From assembly GCF_000238375.3 (NCBI RefSeq), contig NZ_AHBZ03000027.1:434001-498000 (forward strand): a stretch of 64,000 bases of DNA. Direction: 5' to 3'. The position numbers were made by a program, and so were the translations under genes. Origin of the DNA: Pseudoalteromonas citrea. GTDB lineage: Bacteria; Pseudomonadota; Gammaproteobacteria; Enterobacterales; Alteromonadaceae. The notes under the pieces were generated by a model. It worked only from the letters and a program-made list of their open reading frames with translations, did no database searches and was not told the origin of the DNA. Shown here in pieces: positions 56,994 through 64,000 of the stretch. Position 1 is the first letter of the stretch. Each line of letters starts with the position of its first letter.

Positions 56994-59900
56994 TTAAAAG
57001 TCGTATTTAACCCCAAGGCGAATTTCATAAAGTGATGGTTTCACTTCAAAATCGGTGCCTGAAGGGTAATTAAACTCTTCAAAAACATATTTGCCATTGT
57101 CGTTAATTGACGCAGTGACCGCATTTTGCATCGCACTACCCGTGTTTAACGTACCCCAGTTGTCATTCAGTAGGTTACCTACGTTTTTAATAACAAAGAA
57201 TGCAGACCCTTTATGGCCATCGGCAAATCCACCGAATTCCTGTTCAACTTTTAAATCAAACGTGACCCACCAGTCGCCATCTTGTGAATTACGGCCTTGA
57301 ATGTCACCGCGTGTTAAGCCTTCACGCTCAACCCATTTGTCAAAGTCGGCTTTTTGGAAAGGAACTTTTTCACCTTGGTCATTTGTGTGGAAACCATACT
57401 CAACTAACCCATCGTTATCACGAGGTACATACAATAGGTCACGCTTGTTATCGGCATAACCAAACATGTGTGTATTATCGAACGTATAAGAGTAAGGATT
57501 GGTTTTAGCAGCCTGACCGAACAGACTAAATTTGGTGTCTAACCCATCAATGAACTGGTGCTTATACGACAGTGACATGGTCGCACGATGTGGGATTTCA
57601 TAATTTGAGGTAGATACGCCCGGGTTTTGCGGGTCGTGCGCTGCAATACCATGGAAGTTAGAGAATGCCACAGAGCTTGTCATCGGGTGAACGTCATTCG
57701 ATTTGGTATATGCGTAAGAAAGTGCGATATCGATACCGTTATCGAAAGATTTATTCATGCCAAATGATAAAACATGTGTGTATGCATCAGCGCCTGAAAC
57801 GTTAGTTAACAATAAGTCTGACTTACGAGAATGGATGCTGTCATTATAAATAGGGCGTCCGTCTGGTGCTGTCTCATCACTCGCTAACGTTAAGTTACGA
57901 ATAAGCGCAGAGTCTTTTTTATCTGTATACAAATAGTCTACTGTAAAGACGAAGTCAGATTCAGTGACGTAAGTCGCCCCTAATGAATACTTCCACTCAG
58001 ACGGCAACTCAAAATTAGGGTCAGTCACATTTGTGCTGTCATCGACACTGCCAGAGCCAACCGAGTTGTATAGGTCTAATGGAATGTCGAATCCGGCTTT
58101 GCCACCGTTTACAAATGCCACGGCATCAGGGCCTAATAATTGCACATCACGTGCACTTTCTTGAATGTTACGAACCCCATCGTTTGAATAACTGTTAGAG
58201 ATCCACACATTCGGGTTACCGCCAGAGTAGAGACCAAAGCCACCACGAAGCTCTAGTTGCTCATCGTAAATCCAGTTAAAACCAAAACGAGGCTGAATTA
58301 AGTCAACGCCATCTAGGTTTTGCTGATTAGAGAAGCCAAAACGCTCTTGAAAGTTAGGGTTGTGTGCTGGCACATCATCACTGGTATACCAGTCGTAGCG
58401 TAAGCCGGCCGTTAGTGTGATGTCGTAATCAATTAAATCGAACTTATCTTGAGCATATACTGTGTTCAGTGCATATTTGAACTCACCCGCCGCGTCTACA
58501 GGGTTATGTGACGACGCATTACCGTAATAAACACGCGCGATACCATTTTCAAAGTCTTCAATGCTGCCAAAACGATGTTCACCTTCATTATGTTGCACGA
58601 ACATATTGAACACATCTAACTCTTCACGCTCATAACCAAATGATAGCTCGTGGTCATCAAGGTAATAGGTACCAGCTAGTTTAATTGAAAGGTTATCATA
58701 TTTTAGTTTGTTAGCTTGACGTGAATCATCTGGGCCAAGGTAAACGTCAACGTCACCTGTATCAATTCTAAACTCACCGAAACCTGATGTGCTGTCTAAA
58801 GAAATTTGACGGTTATCTAGCTCAGAATAGCCTATGCGCACTTCTGTTGAAAATACATCGCTCCAATCTGAATACAATGAACTCACAAATGACTGTAACT
58901 CTGCACCACGTTCATAAAAGTGGTTAGACAATGAAATACGAGAAGAACCGCTATCTGACTGAGAAAGTGTAAAGCCATCATTATAGTTATAAACAAAACT
59001 TGCACGGTGCTCGTCGTTGATATTCCAATCCAGTTTGATAAGTACTTTCTCATCTTCGACTGGCATGCTTGGTACTAAAGAGCCCGCATCATAGCCATAC
59101 TTATCTTGAGAAATCGCCGCAATTTGGTCAATTGTTGCTTGGCTTATTTTGCCGTTAGCCAGCGGTGCGTATTCAAATACTTGTGCACCTTCTAATTTTT
59201 CATAGCTAGTAAATAAGAATAGAGTATCTTCAACTAATGGCATACCTAGGTTAAAACCATAACGTTTTTCGTTATAGTTGCCTATATCTTGTGTCTTACC
59301 ATCAATTTTATCACCTGAAAGTGAGTCGTTTGTGTAATCAAAAAATACGCCACCTGATAGGGTGTTTGTACCTGATTTTGTTACGGCGTTAATATTACAC
59401 GACGTAAATCCACCATATTGAACGTCAAATGGTGCTAACTCTACGGCGACTTGCGCGATAGAATCGAAAGAGAAGGGCATGCGTTCTGTCGGATAACCAT
59501 TTCGGTTTAAACCGAAGTTGTCATTCATACGCATACCGTCAACAGTTAAGCTGTTAAAACGCGGGTTACCACCGGCACACTGGATCGCACCTGAACTGCT
59601 TTCATCAACATAGATGCGTGGGTCAGTACGAACGATGTCTTTAATGTCACGATTTATGGCTGGCTTTTCTTGAAGATCAGCAAGTGAAAAGTGAGTCGCA
59701 GGGCCTGTACCGCCAGATTGCATGGTGATAGGTCGACCAGTTACAACGATTTGTTCGATGTTTTGTTGTGGTTTAAGTTGAACTGTTACAGGGTATACTT
59801 TACCGAGAGACAAATAAATGTCTTCTACCAAGGTATCTTGAAACGACTCTGAATCAACTATCACTTGATACGGACCGCCAACGCGTAGGCCTTTAGCAGA

Positions 59901-60113
59901 AAATGAACCACTGGCGTTAACCACTGCTGTTTTCACTGAGCCTGATGGAGTATGAATTATCGTAACTTTTGTACCAGCAGCAGGATTGCCTTGTGGACCA
60001 ACGACTTTACCCTTCATCGCTGACGCGGTGTCGTTAGCAAATGCAGCTCCACTTGCACCAATACTTGCTGCAATAGCAAGAGATAGGGCGGTTTTGCGCA
60101 ATAGAGTTTTCAT
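56994..60113 (-). CDS. Oar-type TonB-dependent receptor, second paralog
   Basis: 1039 residues with signal peptide (LSLAIAASIGASGAAFA), carboxypeptidase-regulatory-like domain (about 30-112, KGLRVGGPYQVIVDS, almost the same as in the paralog), plug (LTVDGMRMNDNFGLN, CNINAVTKSGTN with an odd Cys) and barrel ending EIRLGVKYDF. The gene starts 27 bp after the S1/P1 nuclease stop and is probably co-transcribed with it, which suggests uptake or surface binding of nuclease products or their complexes. Paralog of 53452-56727. Confidence 0.9.
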   Translation of the reverse strand: MKTLLRKTALSLAIAASIGASGAAFANDTASAMKGKVVGPQGNPAAGTKVTIIHTPSGSVKTAVVNASGSFSAKGLRVGGPYQVIVDSESFQDTLVEDIYLSLGKVYPVTVQLKPQQNIEQIVVTGRPITMQSGGTGPATHFSLADLQEKPAINRDIKDIVRTDPRIYVDESSSGAIQCAGGNPRFNSLTVDGMRMNDNFGLNRNGYPTERMPFSFDSIAQVAVELAPFDVQYGGFTSCNINAVTKSGTNTLSGGVFFDYTNDSLSGDKIDGKTQDIGNYNEKRYGFNLGMPLVEDTLFLFTSYEKLEGAQVFEYAPLANGKISQATIDQIAAISQDKYGYDAGSLVPSMPVEDEKVLIKLDWNINDEHRASFVYNYNDGFTLSQSDSGSSRISLSNHFYERGAELQSFVSSLYSDWSDVFSTEVRIGYSELDNRQISLDSTSGFGEFRIDTGDVDVYLGPDDSRQANKLKYDNLSIKLAGTYYLDDHELSFGYEREELDVFNMFVQHNEGEHRFGSIEDFENGIARVYYGNASSHNPVDAAGEFKYALNTVYAQDKFDLIDYDITLTAGLRYDWYTSDDVPAHNPNFQERFGFSNQQNLDGVDLIQPRFGFNWIYDEQLELRGGFGLYSGGNPNVWISNSYSNDGVRNIQESARDVQLLGPDAVAFVNGGKAGFDIPLDLYNSVGSGSVDDSTNVTDPNFELPSEWKYSLGATYVTESDFVFTVDYLYTDKKDSALIRNLTLASDETAPDGRPIYNDSIHSRKSDLLLTNVSGADAYTHVLSFGMNKSFDNGIDIALSYAYTKSNDVHPMTSSVAFSNFHGIAAHDPQNPGVSTSNYEIPHRATMSLSYKHQFIDGLDTKFSLFGQAAKTNPYSYTFDNTHMFGYADNKRDLLYVPRDNDGLVEYGFHTNDQGEKVPFQKADFDKWVEREGLTRGDIQGRNSQDGDWWVTFDLKVEQEFGGFADGHKGSAFFVIKNVGNLLNDNWGTLNTGSAMQNAVTASINDNGKYVFEEFNYPSGTDFEVKPSLYEIRLGVKYDF

Positions 60114-60140
60114 TATGTTGTTTCCCGTGTTTTGATTGGT

Positions 60141-61013
60141 TTATTTTACAGCGACGACGTTAGAAATCTTAAGTGCCTCTTTTAATGGCGCTGCGTTTTT
60201 GTCAAAAATTTGGTTCAGTAAGCCAGCCAGTCGTATACCACCTTGTTGCAAACGAATTCTTACGGTTGGCATATATTTGTAAATGTACCCATAACTTATT
60301 TCAGTTTCATTTAAGTTGTATACTTTATCTGAAATATTATGGCTTTCTAGCAGCCAATCGGCAGGTTCACTATCAAGATAATCACTTATAATGGTTTTAT
60401 TTGACGTTTTTATGAAATCTGCAAACTCAGTGTAAGATAGACGCTCATTTTCAATTAAGCGAGTGTCCCATGTTGAGTGAAGGTTTGTTTTATCACCAAA
60501 AAATGTGACTTTAATTAGATTTCCGCCATGGTCTTCGCCGCGACCTGCATGAAATGGTTGGTGGCTATCACCAACTAAGTGGACTAAAAAACGCAGTGCG
60601 AAACGTTTTTCGTCAATTGACTTAGAATCTGACTTGAGCGTATTTATACCGTAGTAGATACCGTCAAGAATATTTTTTACCTGTTCTTTTGAGTTAATTG
60701 AATGGTCAGCGTGACTGTGCATCTTGGTCGCGTCTTTTACATTAATGTAATGCCACTTTGTTGATTTTTTACGCCAGAATTTACTGTCATCGGAGCGCAT
60801 TTCGTCAGCCCATGTTGATACTTGGGCCAGTGAACTTTCTTCAAGTAGGGGAGTCAGAGCTTGTACAGTGGCTGTTGTTAAATGCGTTTCAGCAACCTTT
60901 CCGATAATGCGGTGGCCATTTTGCCCCCATGCTACAGCATTGAATGAACTAGATAAGGCACCTACGAGTGCAATTATAGAAAGCTTTTTAACTAACATAT
61001 GTGTTTTCTTCAC
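60141..61013 (-). CDS. S1/P1-type nuclease, exported
   Basis: 290 residues. Signal peptide cut at NAVA-WGQNGHR, which leaves Trp as the mature N-terminus, as required for the trinuclear zinc site. Other zinc ligands: His in GQNGHRIIG, Asp in STWADEMRSD, KWHYINV, FLVHLVGDSHQPFHAG, and LHSTWDTRLI. Family members degrade single-stranded DNA and RNA and also show 3'-nucleotidase activity. First gene of an operon with a large TonB-dependent receptor 27 bp downstream. Confidence 0.93.
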   Translation of the reverse strand: MKKTHMLVKKLSIIALVGALSSSFNAVAWGQNGHRIIGKVAETHLTTATVQALTPLLEESSLAQVSTWADEMRSDDSKFWRKKSTKWHYINVKDATKMHSHADHSINSKEQVKNILDGIYYGINTLKSDSKSIDEKRFALRFLVHLVGDSHQPFHAGRGEDHGGNLIKVTFFGDKTNLHSTWDTRLIENERLSYTEFADFIKTSNKTIISDYLDSEPADWLLESHNISDKVYNLNETEISYGYIYKYMPTVRIRLQQGGIRLAGLLNQIFDKNAAPLKEALKISNVVAVK

Positions 61014-61140
61014 TATTCAAAAATAGCCAACGACGGCTGTTCAATAAGGTCAATTGTCCGTATTTTTCAAGAAATAAAAAGGACTTGAAGGGATTCATAA
61101 TTTCTTGTTAATAAAGTATGTAATTCATGGGTTTATAGTC

Positions 61141-61194
61141 TTTTAGTAAAATTACTTATTGTAATGAGTAAAGAATATTGGTTTAATGAGTAAG
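61141..61194 (+). promoter_or_regulatory. Three phased AGTAA boxes, 22-bp period
   Basis: AGTAAA at 61145, AGTAAA at 61167 and AGTAAG at 61189 are exactly 22 bp apart; the last two extend to the 10-bp direct repeat TAATGAGTAA (61162-61171, 61184-61193). The array sits 26 bp before the TTG start of the PhnD-like gene, in the divergent region with the nuclease operon. Looks like tandem binding sites on one DNA face. Confidence 0.55.
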
Positions 61195-61219
61195 TTGGCA
61201 ATATAAGAATAAAATACTC

Positions 61220-62110
61220 TTGATACATAATAACATTTTAACTAATAAATCTACGATTGTTACATTATTGTTTCTGTCTGCTCTGTTTAGTTGGTTTTTA
61301 GGGGCTTCACTCAGTCATTCGCGTATTCAAGATGTTGAACATGTCTTGACTCATTCATATCAATGTCAGACTGCCTCTATTGCAAATAAATCAGTGTTAA
61401 GGGTACATGTACCTATAGAAGCACTTGCCATTGCGTTAAAATCGCCGTTGTGTACCAATAAAGTGGTTGCTAAGCAATATGGCTATGTAGAGCTTTATTG
61501 GGGCGGGAATTTAGCTGAGCAAATTGAGTTTTTGGCCAAAGGTGTAGCTGATGTGGTGTTAAGTAAAGAAAATGTCATGCAAGCATTAATGGCTGAGTCT
61601 ACTCATAATTACCGACCAATTGTGGGCTATCAAAATTACACTGCATTTTTTATCTCCAATAAAGAAAAGCCTAAATTAGACAAAGCTTATTTTTTAGATA
61701 AAAGAATTGGGCTGTTAGATTATCCTACGAGTCGTTCGGGGCATATCCTTCCAAAGCAGGTGTTTAAAACATTAGATATAGATTTAGATGCATTAGATAT
61801 TGTTTATGCGAGTACCCATACTGCATTGAGAGACAAGCTAGCGCGTGGTGAAATAGATTTGATTTCGTCGTATTGGAGAAAAGATGATCAAACTCGCTTC
61901 TCAAATAATTATATTACGCCGATAAGTGGTGAAATTGTGGGCAGTCGTTGGTTTTTGAAAATGAAAGATGAAAATTTAGATTTAGCATGTGAATTACAGG
62001 CCGTGATCAGTCAAATTGCAAAATCACAAAGCTCTTCATACTTTGAATCGTTACAACATTACTGGCAATGTAACTCGTTACCATATTATTTTGTTGAAGA
62101 GGGCGTGTAA
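61220..62110 (+). CDS. PhnD-like periplasmic binding protein, probable sensor subunit
   Basis: 296 residues starting at TTG 61220; an in-frame TGA at 61187 rules out a longer gene and no ATG lies near the start. One N-terminal membrane or signal segment (IVTLLFLSALFSWFLGASL). The rest resembles phosphate/phosphonate-binding proteins of the PhnD type: WGGNLAEQIEFLAKGVADVVL, IGLLDYPTSRSGHILPKQVF, and ARGEIDLISSYW. No ABC transporter genes follow; instead its stop overlaps the next gene by 1 bp (TAATG), so it is coupled to a membrane protein with a regulator-like tail. Ligand unknown, phosphorus compounds possible. Confidence 0.7.
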   Translation: MIHNNILTNKSTIVTLLFLSALFSWFLGASLSHSRIQDVEHVLTHSYQCQTASIANKSVLRVHVPIEALAIALKSPLCTNKVVAKQYGYVELYWGGNLAEQIEFLAKGVADVVLSKENVMQALMAESTHNYRPIVGYQNYTAFFISNKEKPKLDKAYFLDKRIGLLDYPTSRSGHILPKQVFKTLDIDLDALDIVYASTHTALRDKLARGEIDLISSYWRKDDQTRFSNNYITPISGEIVGSRWFLKMKDENLDLACELQAVISQIAKSQSSSYFESLQHYWQCNSLPYYFVEEGV

Positions 62111-63036
62111 TGTCATATAGTAAGAACGCCACTATGTTTACAGTGACTTTTATAGTGTTCTTATCGGTATTTTACCTGTCACAAACTTATCAAATAAAGA
62201 ACGACATTGAGAAACAAGCGTCTCAAGTTGTAACGCGGGTAGCACTTGATATCAACACATTGCCGATTGCAGACCCTTTTTTTAGTTATTCAGGAAATAC
62301 GGCCGTTGTTGAGTCGTACGTGAATAAAATTAATAAGGTATTAGAAAAACAGGCTGCAAGAATACAGTTACTTAATATCAGTATTGAACAGGCCAATAGC
62401 CATGACAATATCTTGGTACAAAAACTAGTCGATGCGCACCGTGATGTATATGTCTCGTTTATTATTCAGGAGCAGCATTTGAAATCGGCCTATATTGTGC
62501 CGTTGATCCTTGCTTTATTAAATACGGCCTTTTACAGCTGGGTAAATAATGCGGTTGCCAGAACTCGTGCGAGTAGACCGGAACAGAAGGAAAAAGTTGA
62601 GCAACCCAAAAAGTTAGTTATTGATTTATATACTAAAACGATTATGCTTAATAGTCGCAAGCAAGATGCTGTGAAATTAGCAAATAAGCCATTGTGTTTT
62701 TACTTAGCGTTGGTTGAGTACTGTGAGTCACACCCTGATGTGGTATTAAACCAGAATAAAGATGTGCCTGATGAATTGATAGATATTGCCGATAAATATT
62801 TTCATCGACTTATTACATTAGGACACACTATACGTAAGCGTCCCAACTTTTCTTCTAGTTTAGAAAAGACGTTAAGTGAAATTAGAGCTGCGCTAGATGA
62901 TATTATGGCGGAGCATGCTGAACTCAAAACTAAGTACTACCCACCTAAGGCACATGGTGAGGGTTCGCGCTCAAAAATTCATAGTTATGGGTTAGCGAAT
63001 ATTGGATTAATAGACATAGAATTGATTGGCAAATAG
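62110..63036 (+). CDS. Two-pass membrane protein with winged-helix-like C-terminal domain
   Basis: 308 residues. TM1 near residues 8-26, a periplasmic stretch of about 100 residues, TM2 near 126-146, then a cytoplasmic part. Residues about 168-270 (LVIDLYTKTIMLN, ANKPLCFYLALVEYC, KYFHRLITLGHTIRKRPNFS, LEKTLSEIRAALDD) follow the order of an OmpR/ToxR-type winged helix: beta hairpin, long helix, basic segment, last helix. I infer a membrane-bound transcription regulator that listens to the coupled PhnD-like protein. No named family is recognised and the fold is not proven. Confidence 0.6.
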   Translation: MSYSKNATMFTVTFIVFLSVFYLSQTYQIKNDIEKQASQVVTRVALDINTLPIADPFFSYSGNTAVVESYVNKINKVLEKQAARIQLLNISIEQANSHDNILVQKLVDAHRDVYVSFIIQEQHLKSAYIVPLILALLNTAFYSWVNNAVARTRASRPEQKEKVEQPKKLVIDLYTKTIMLNSRKQDAVKLANKPLCFYLALVEYCESHPDVVLNQNKDVPDELIDIADKYFHRLITLGHTIRKRPNFSSSLEKTLSEIRAALDDIMAEHAELKTKYYPPKAHGEGSRSKIHSYGLANIGLIDIELIGK

Positions 63037-63073
63037 CACAAGTTGATTTCATGGCAAGACTCGAGGGGAGATA

Positions 63074-63100
63074 GCAGCAGTATGACTTTTATACTGCTGC
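63074..63100. terminator. Hairpin between convergent genes
   Basis: GCAGCAGTAT (63074-63083) pairs with ATACTGCTGC (63091-63100), 7-base loop, 18 bp from the ushA 3' end. No strong T-run. Confidence 0.55.
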
Positions 63101-63117
63101 AAGTAAGTACTCGTATT

Positions 63118-64000
63118 TTAGAGTAATTCAGCGATGATCGGAGAGTTCTTTTCCAAGTAGTCCTTTAATGCTTGTGCGTCGGTTGTACTACTAGATACAA
63201 ATCCTTCTTTCTTGCTTAGTAAAGGGTAGCCATCACCACCGGCGGCATTGTAACTGTTTATACTCATGGTATAAGTATGCTCTTCTTTCAGCTGCTTGCC
63301 ATTCACTTTTACATTACTGAGTACGCCTTGATTTAGATCAAAGCTTATACCGTGATATTGTAAATAAGCCCCAGAATCAGCCGGGAAGCGTGTAACAATA
63401 TTAAGGTACTCATATAATTCAACCCCGGTAAAAGTCATCTTAGTAATGCGGTTTTTAAATGGGTGCACTTTCAGTACGTCTTTGTAGGTAATGTTGCCTG
63501 GCTTGATACTGTGTCGAATTCCTCCACCACTTATTAGGCCAAAATCTGCATCAACAGCTGCCATTTGTGCTTTTATAATAAGGTTTGCTAAATTGCTTTG
63601 TTTGAATCTTACTGTATCGCGTCTGCCATCTAGAAATGCATCAACTGATCCTACGTTATCAGCCAACTGCTGTTCACCTATATTTTGATAAGGCTTTAAA
63701 AATGCATAAAGAGCGGGATCTGGCTTTATATGTTGCTGAATATAATCACCTTCTGAGTTTTTTAGATTGACAGGAATAAGTTCATAGTTAAGCAGCGTTT
63801 TCTTAGCGCCTTCTATCTTGAACTGTGCTTTGCCAACATATTTACCCCATTCGTGGGCTTGCATGATCCACGTACCATTTTGTTGGTCTGGCTTACAGGC
63901 TTTACCTGCTTTGAATGCTTTATCGGCTTCACCTGTTTGAGTGACACAAATTGGCTCTTGAGAATGCCCGCCAATGATCATATCAAGTGTCCCAGGTGCT
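63118..64000 (-). CDS. ushA: UshA: periplasmic UDP-sugar hydrolase/5'-nucleotidase, C-terminal part (cut by window end)
   Basis: The frame stays open to the right edge, so the N-terminal half of the gene lies beyond it. Visible: the end of the calcineurin-like metal domain (DMIIGGHSQEPIC, with metal-ligand GGHSQ) and the whole C-terminal 5-nucleotid_C domain (CKPDQQNGTWIMQAHEWGKYVG, FGLISGGGIRHSI, INSYNAAGGDGYP). Matches E. coli UshA well as I remember it. It strips phosphate from periplasmic nucleotides and UDP-sugars so that nucleosides can be imported. Convergent with the PhnD-like/membrane regulator pair and in the same neighbourhood as the nuclease. Confidence 0.93.
   Translation of the reverse strand, partial: APGTLDMIIGGHSQEPICVTQTGEADKAFKAGKACKPDQQNGTWIMQAHEWGKYVGKAQFKIEGAKKTLLNYELIPVNLKNSEGDYIQQHIKPDPALYAFLKPYQNIGEQQLADNVGSVDAFLDGRRDTVRFKQSNLANLIIKAQMAAVDADFGLISGGGIRHSIKPGNITYKDVLKVHPFKNRITKMTFTGVELYEYLNIVTRFPADSGAYLQYHGISFDLNQGVLSNVKVNGKQLKEEHTYTMSINSYNAAGGDGYPLLSKKEGFVSSSTTDAQALKDYLEKNSPIIAELL

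Noticed and set aside
53452-60113. Recent duplication or mobile origin of the two Oar-type receptors
   Set aside because: They are clearly paralogs, but differ through most of their length, and no flanking repeats, transposase or integrase are seen.

Overview
The window looks like chromosomal DNA of a marine gammaproteobacterium of the Alteromonadales, most likely Pseudoalteromonas or a close relative. This is inferred from protein content: four large TonB-dependent receptors, a secreted vibriolysin-type M4 protease next to a secreted M28 aminopeptidase (both ending in tandem PPC domains), a TPR-sulfotransferase beside a TonB receptor, HmgA/MaiA, a RegB/RegA-like pair, and a moderately AT-rich composition. 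I see no rRNA, tRNA, CRISPR array, integrase or transposase. About 47 protein genes are supported, including one 54-residue gene at 19212-19376 (-) that is easy to overlook. Two genes are cut by the window edges: a hybrid histidine kinase on the left and ushA on the right.

Layout. 1-7020: 3' end of a hybrid kinase, a 602-bp perfect octamer tandem repeat, a Fur-box-controlled bfd, and a metal-efflux operon (small His/Cys-rich exported protein, RND adaptor, HME-RND permease). 7030-16220: TPR-like gene with sodA behind a Fur-like site, ada-alkA fusion, solute-binding protein, tdk, REC-histidine kinase, rlmF, alpha/beta hydrolase and TPR-sulfotransferase. 16260-24540: TonB receptor, two small genes, M17 aminopeptidase, BLUF photoreceptor, pepD, FabH-like KAS III. 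24690-30890: DUF4440 protein, RegB/RegA-like pair, small membrane and zinc-ribbon proteins, a second TonB receptor. 31320-41500: M4 and M28 exo-enzymes, a 13-bp repeat, a DASS transporter, a structured intergenic element, an aldehyde dehydrogenase, a Sel1 protein, and a flavin reductase/SDR/DCC group. 41617-50690: ppc, a STAS-like protein, cdd convergent with udp, DUF2189, a ureohydrolase and several small conserved proteins. 50709-53280: maiA and hmgA diverging from a MarR regulator across a perfect 18-bp palindrome. 53450-64000: two Oar-type TonB receptors and an S1/P1 nuclease, diverging from a PhnD-like protein/membrane wHTH-like pair, which converges on ushA.

How the genes work together. 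The right end reads as a possible nucleic-acid or phosphorus scavenging locus: a secreted nuclease, two large receptors, a periplasmic 5'-nucleotidase, and a translationally coupled pair consisting of a periplasmic PhnD-like protein and a two-pass membrane protein whose C-terminal part looks like an OmpR/ToxR-type winged helix. The intergenic region before that pair carries three AGTAA boxes exactly 22 bp apart. This pair is my best candidate for an undescribed sensing system. The M4/M28 pair forms a peptide-degrading module. The hmgA/maiA/MarR block is a tyrosine-homogentisate catabolic module with a very clear candidate operator. Function statements rest on recognised motifs and remembered family features; no database search was run.
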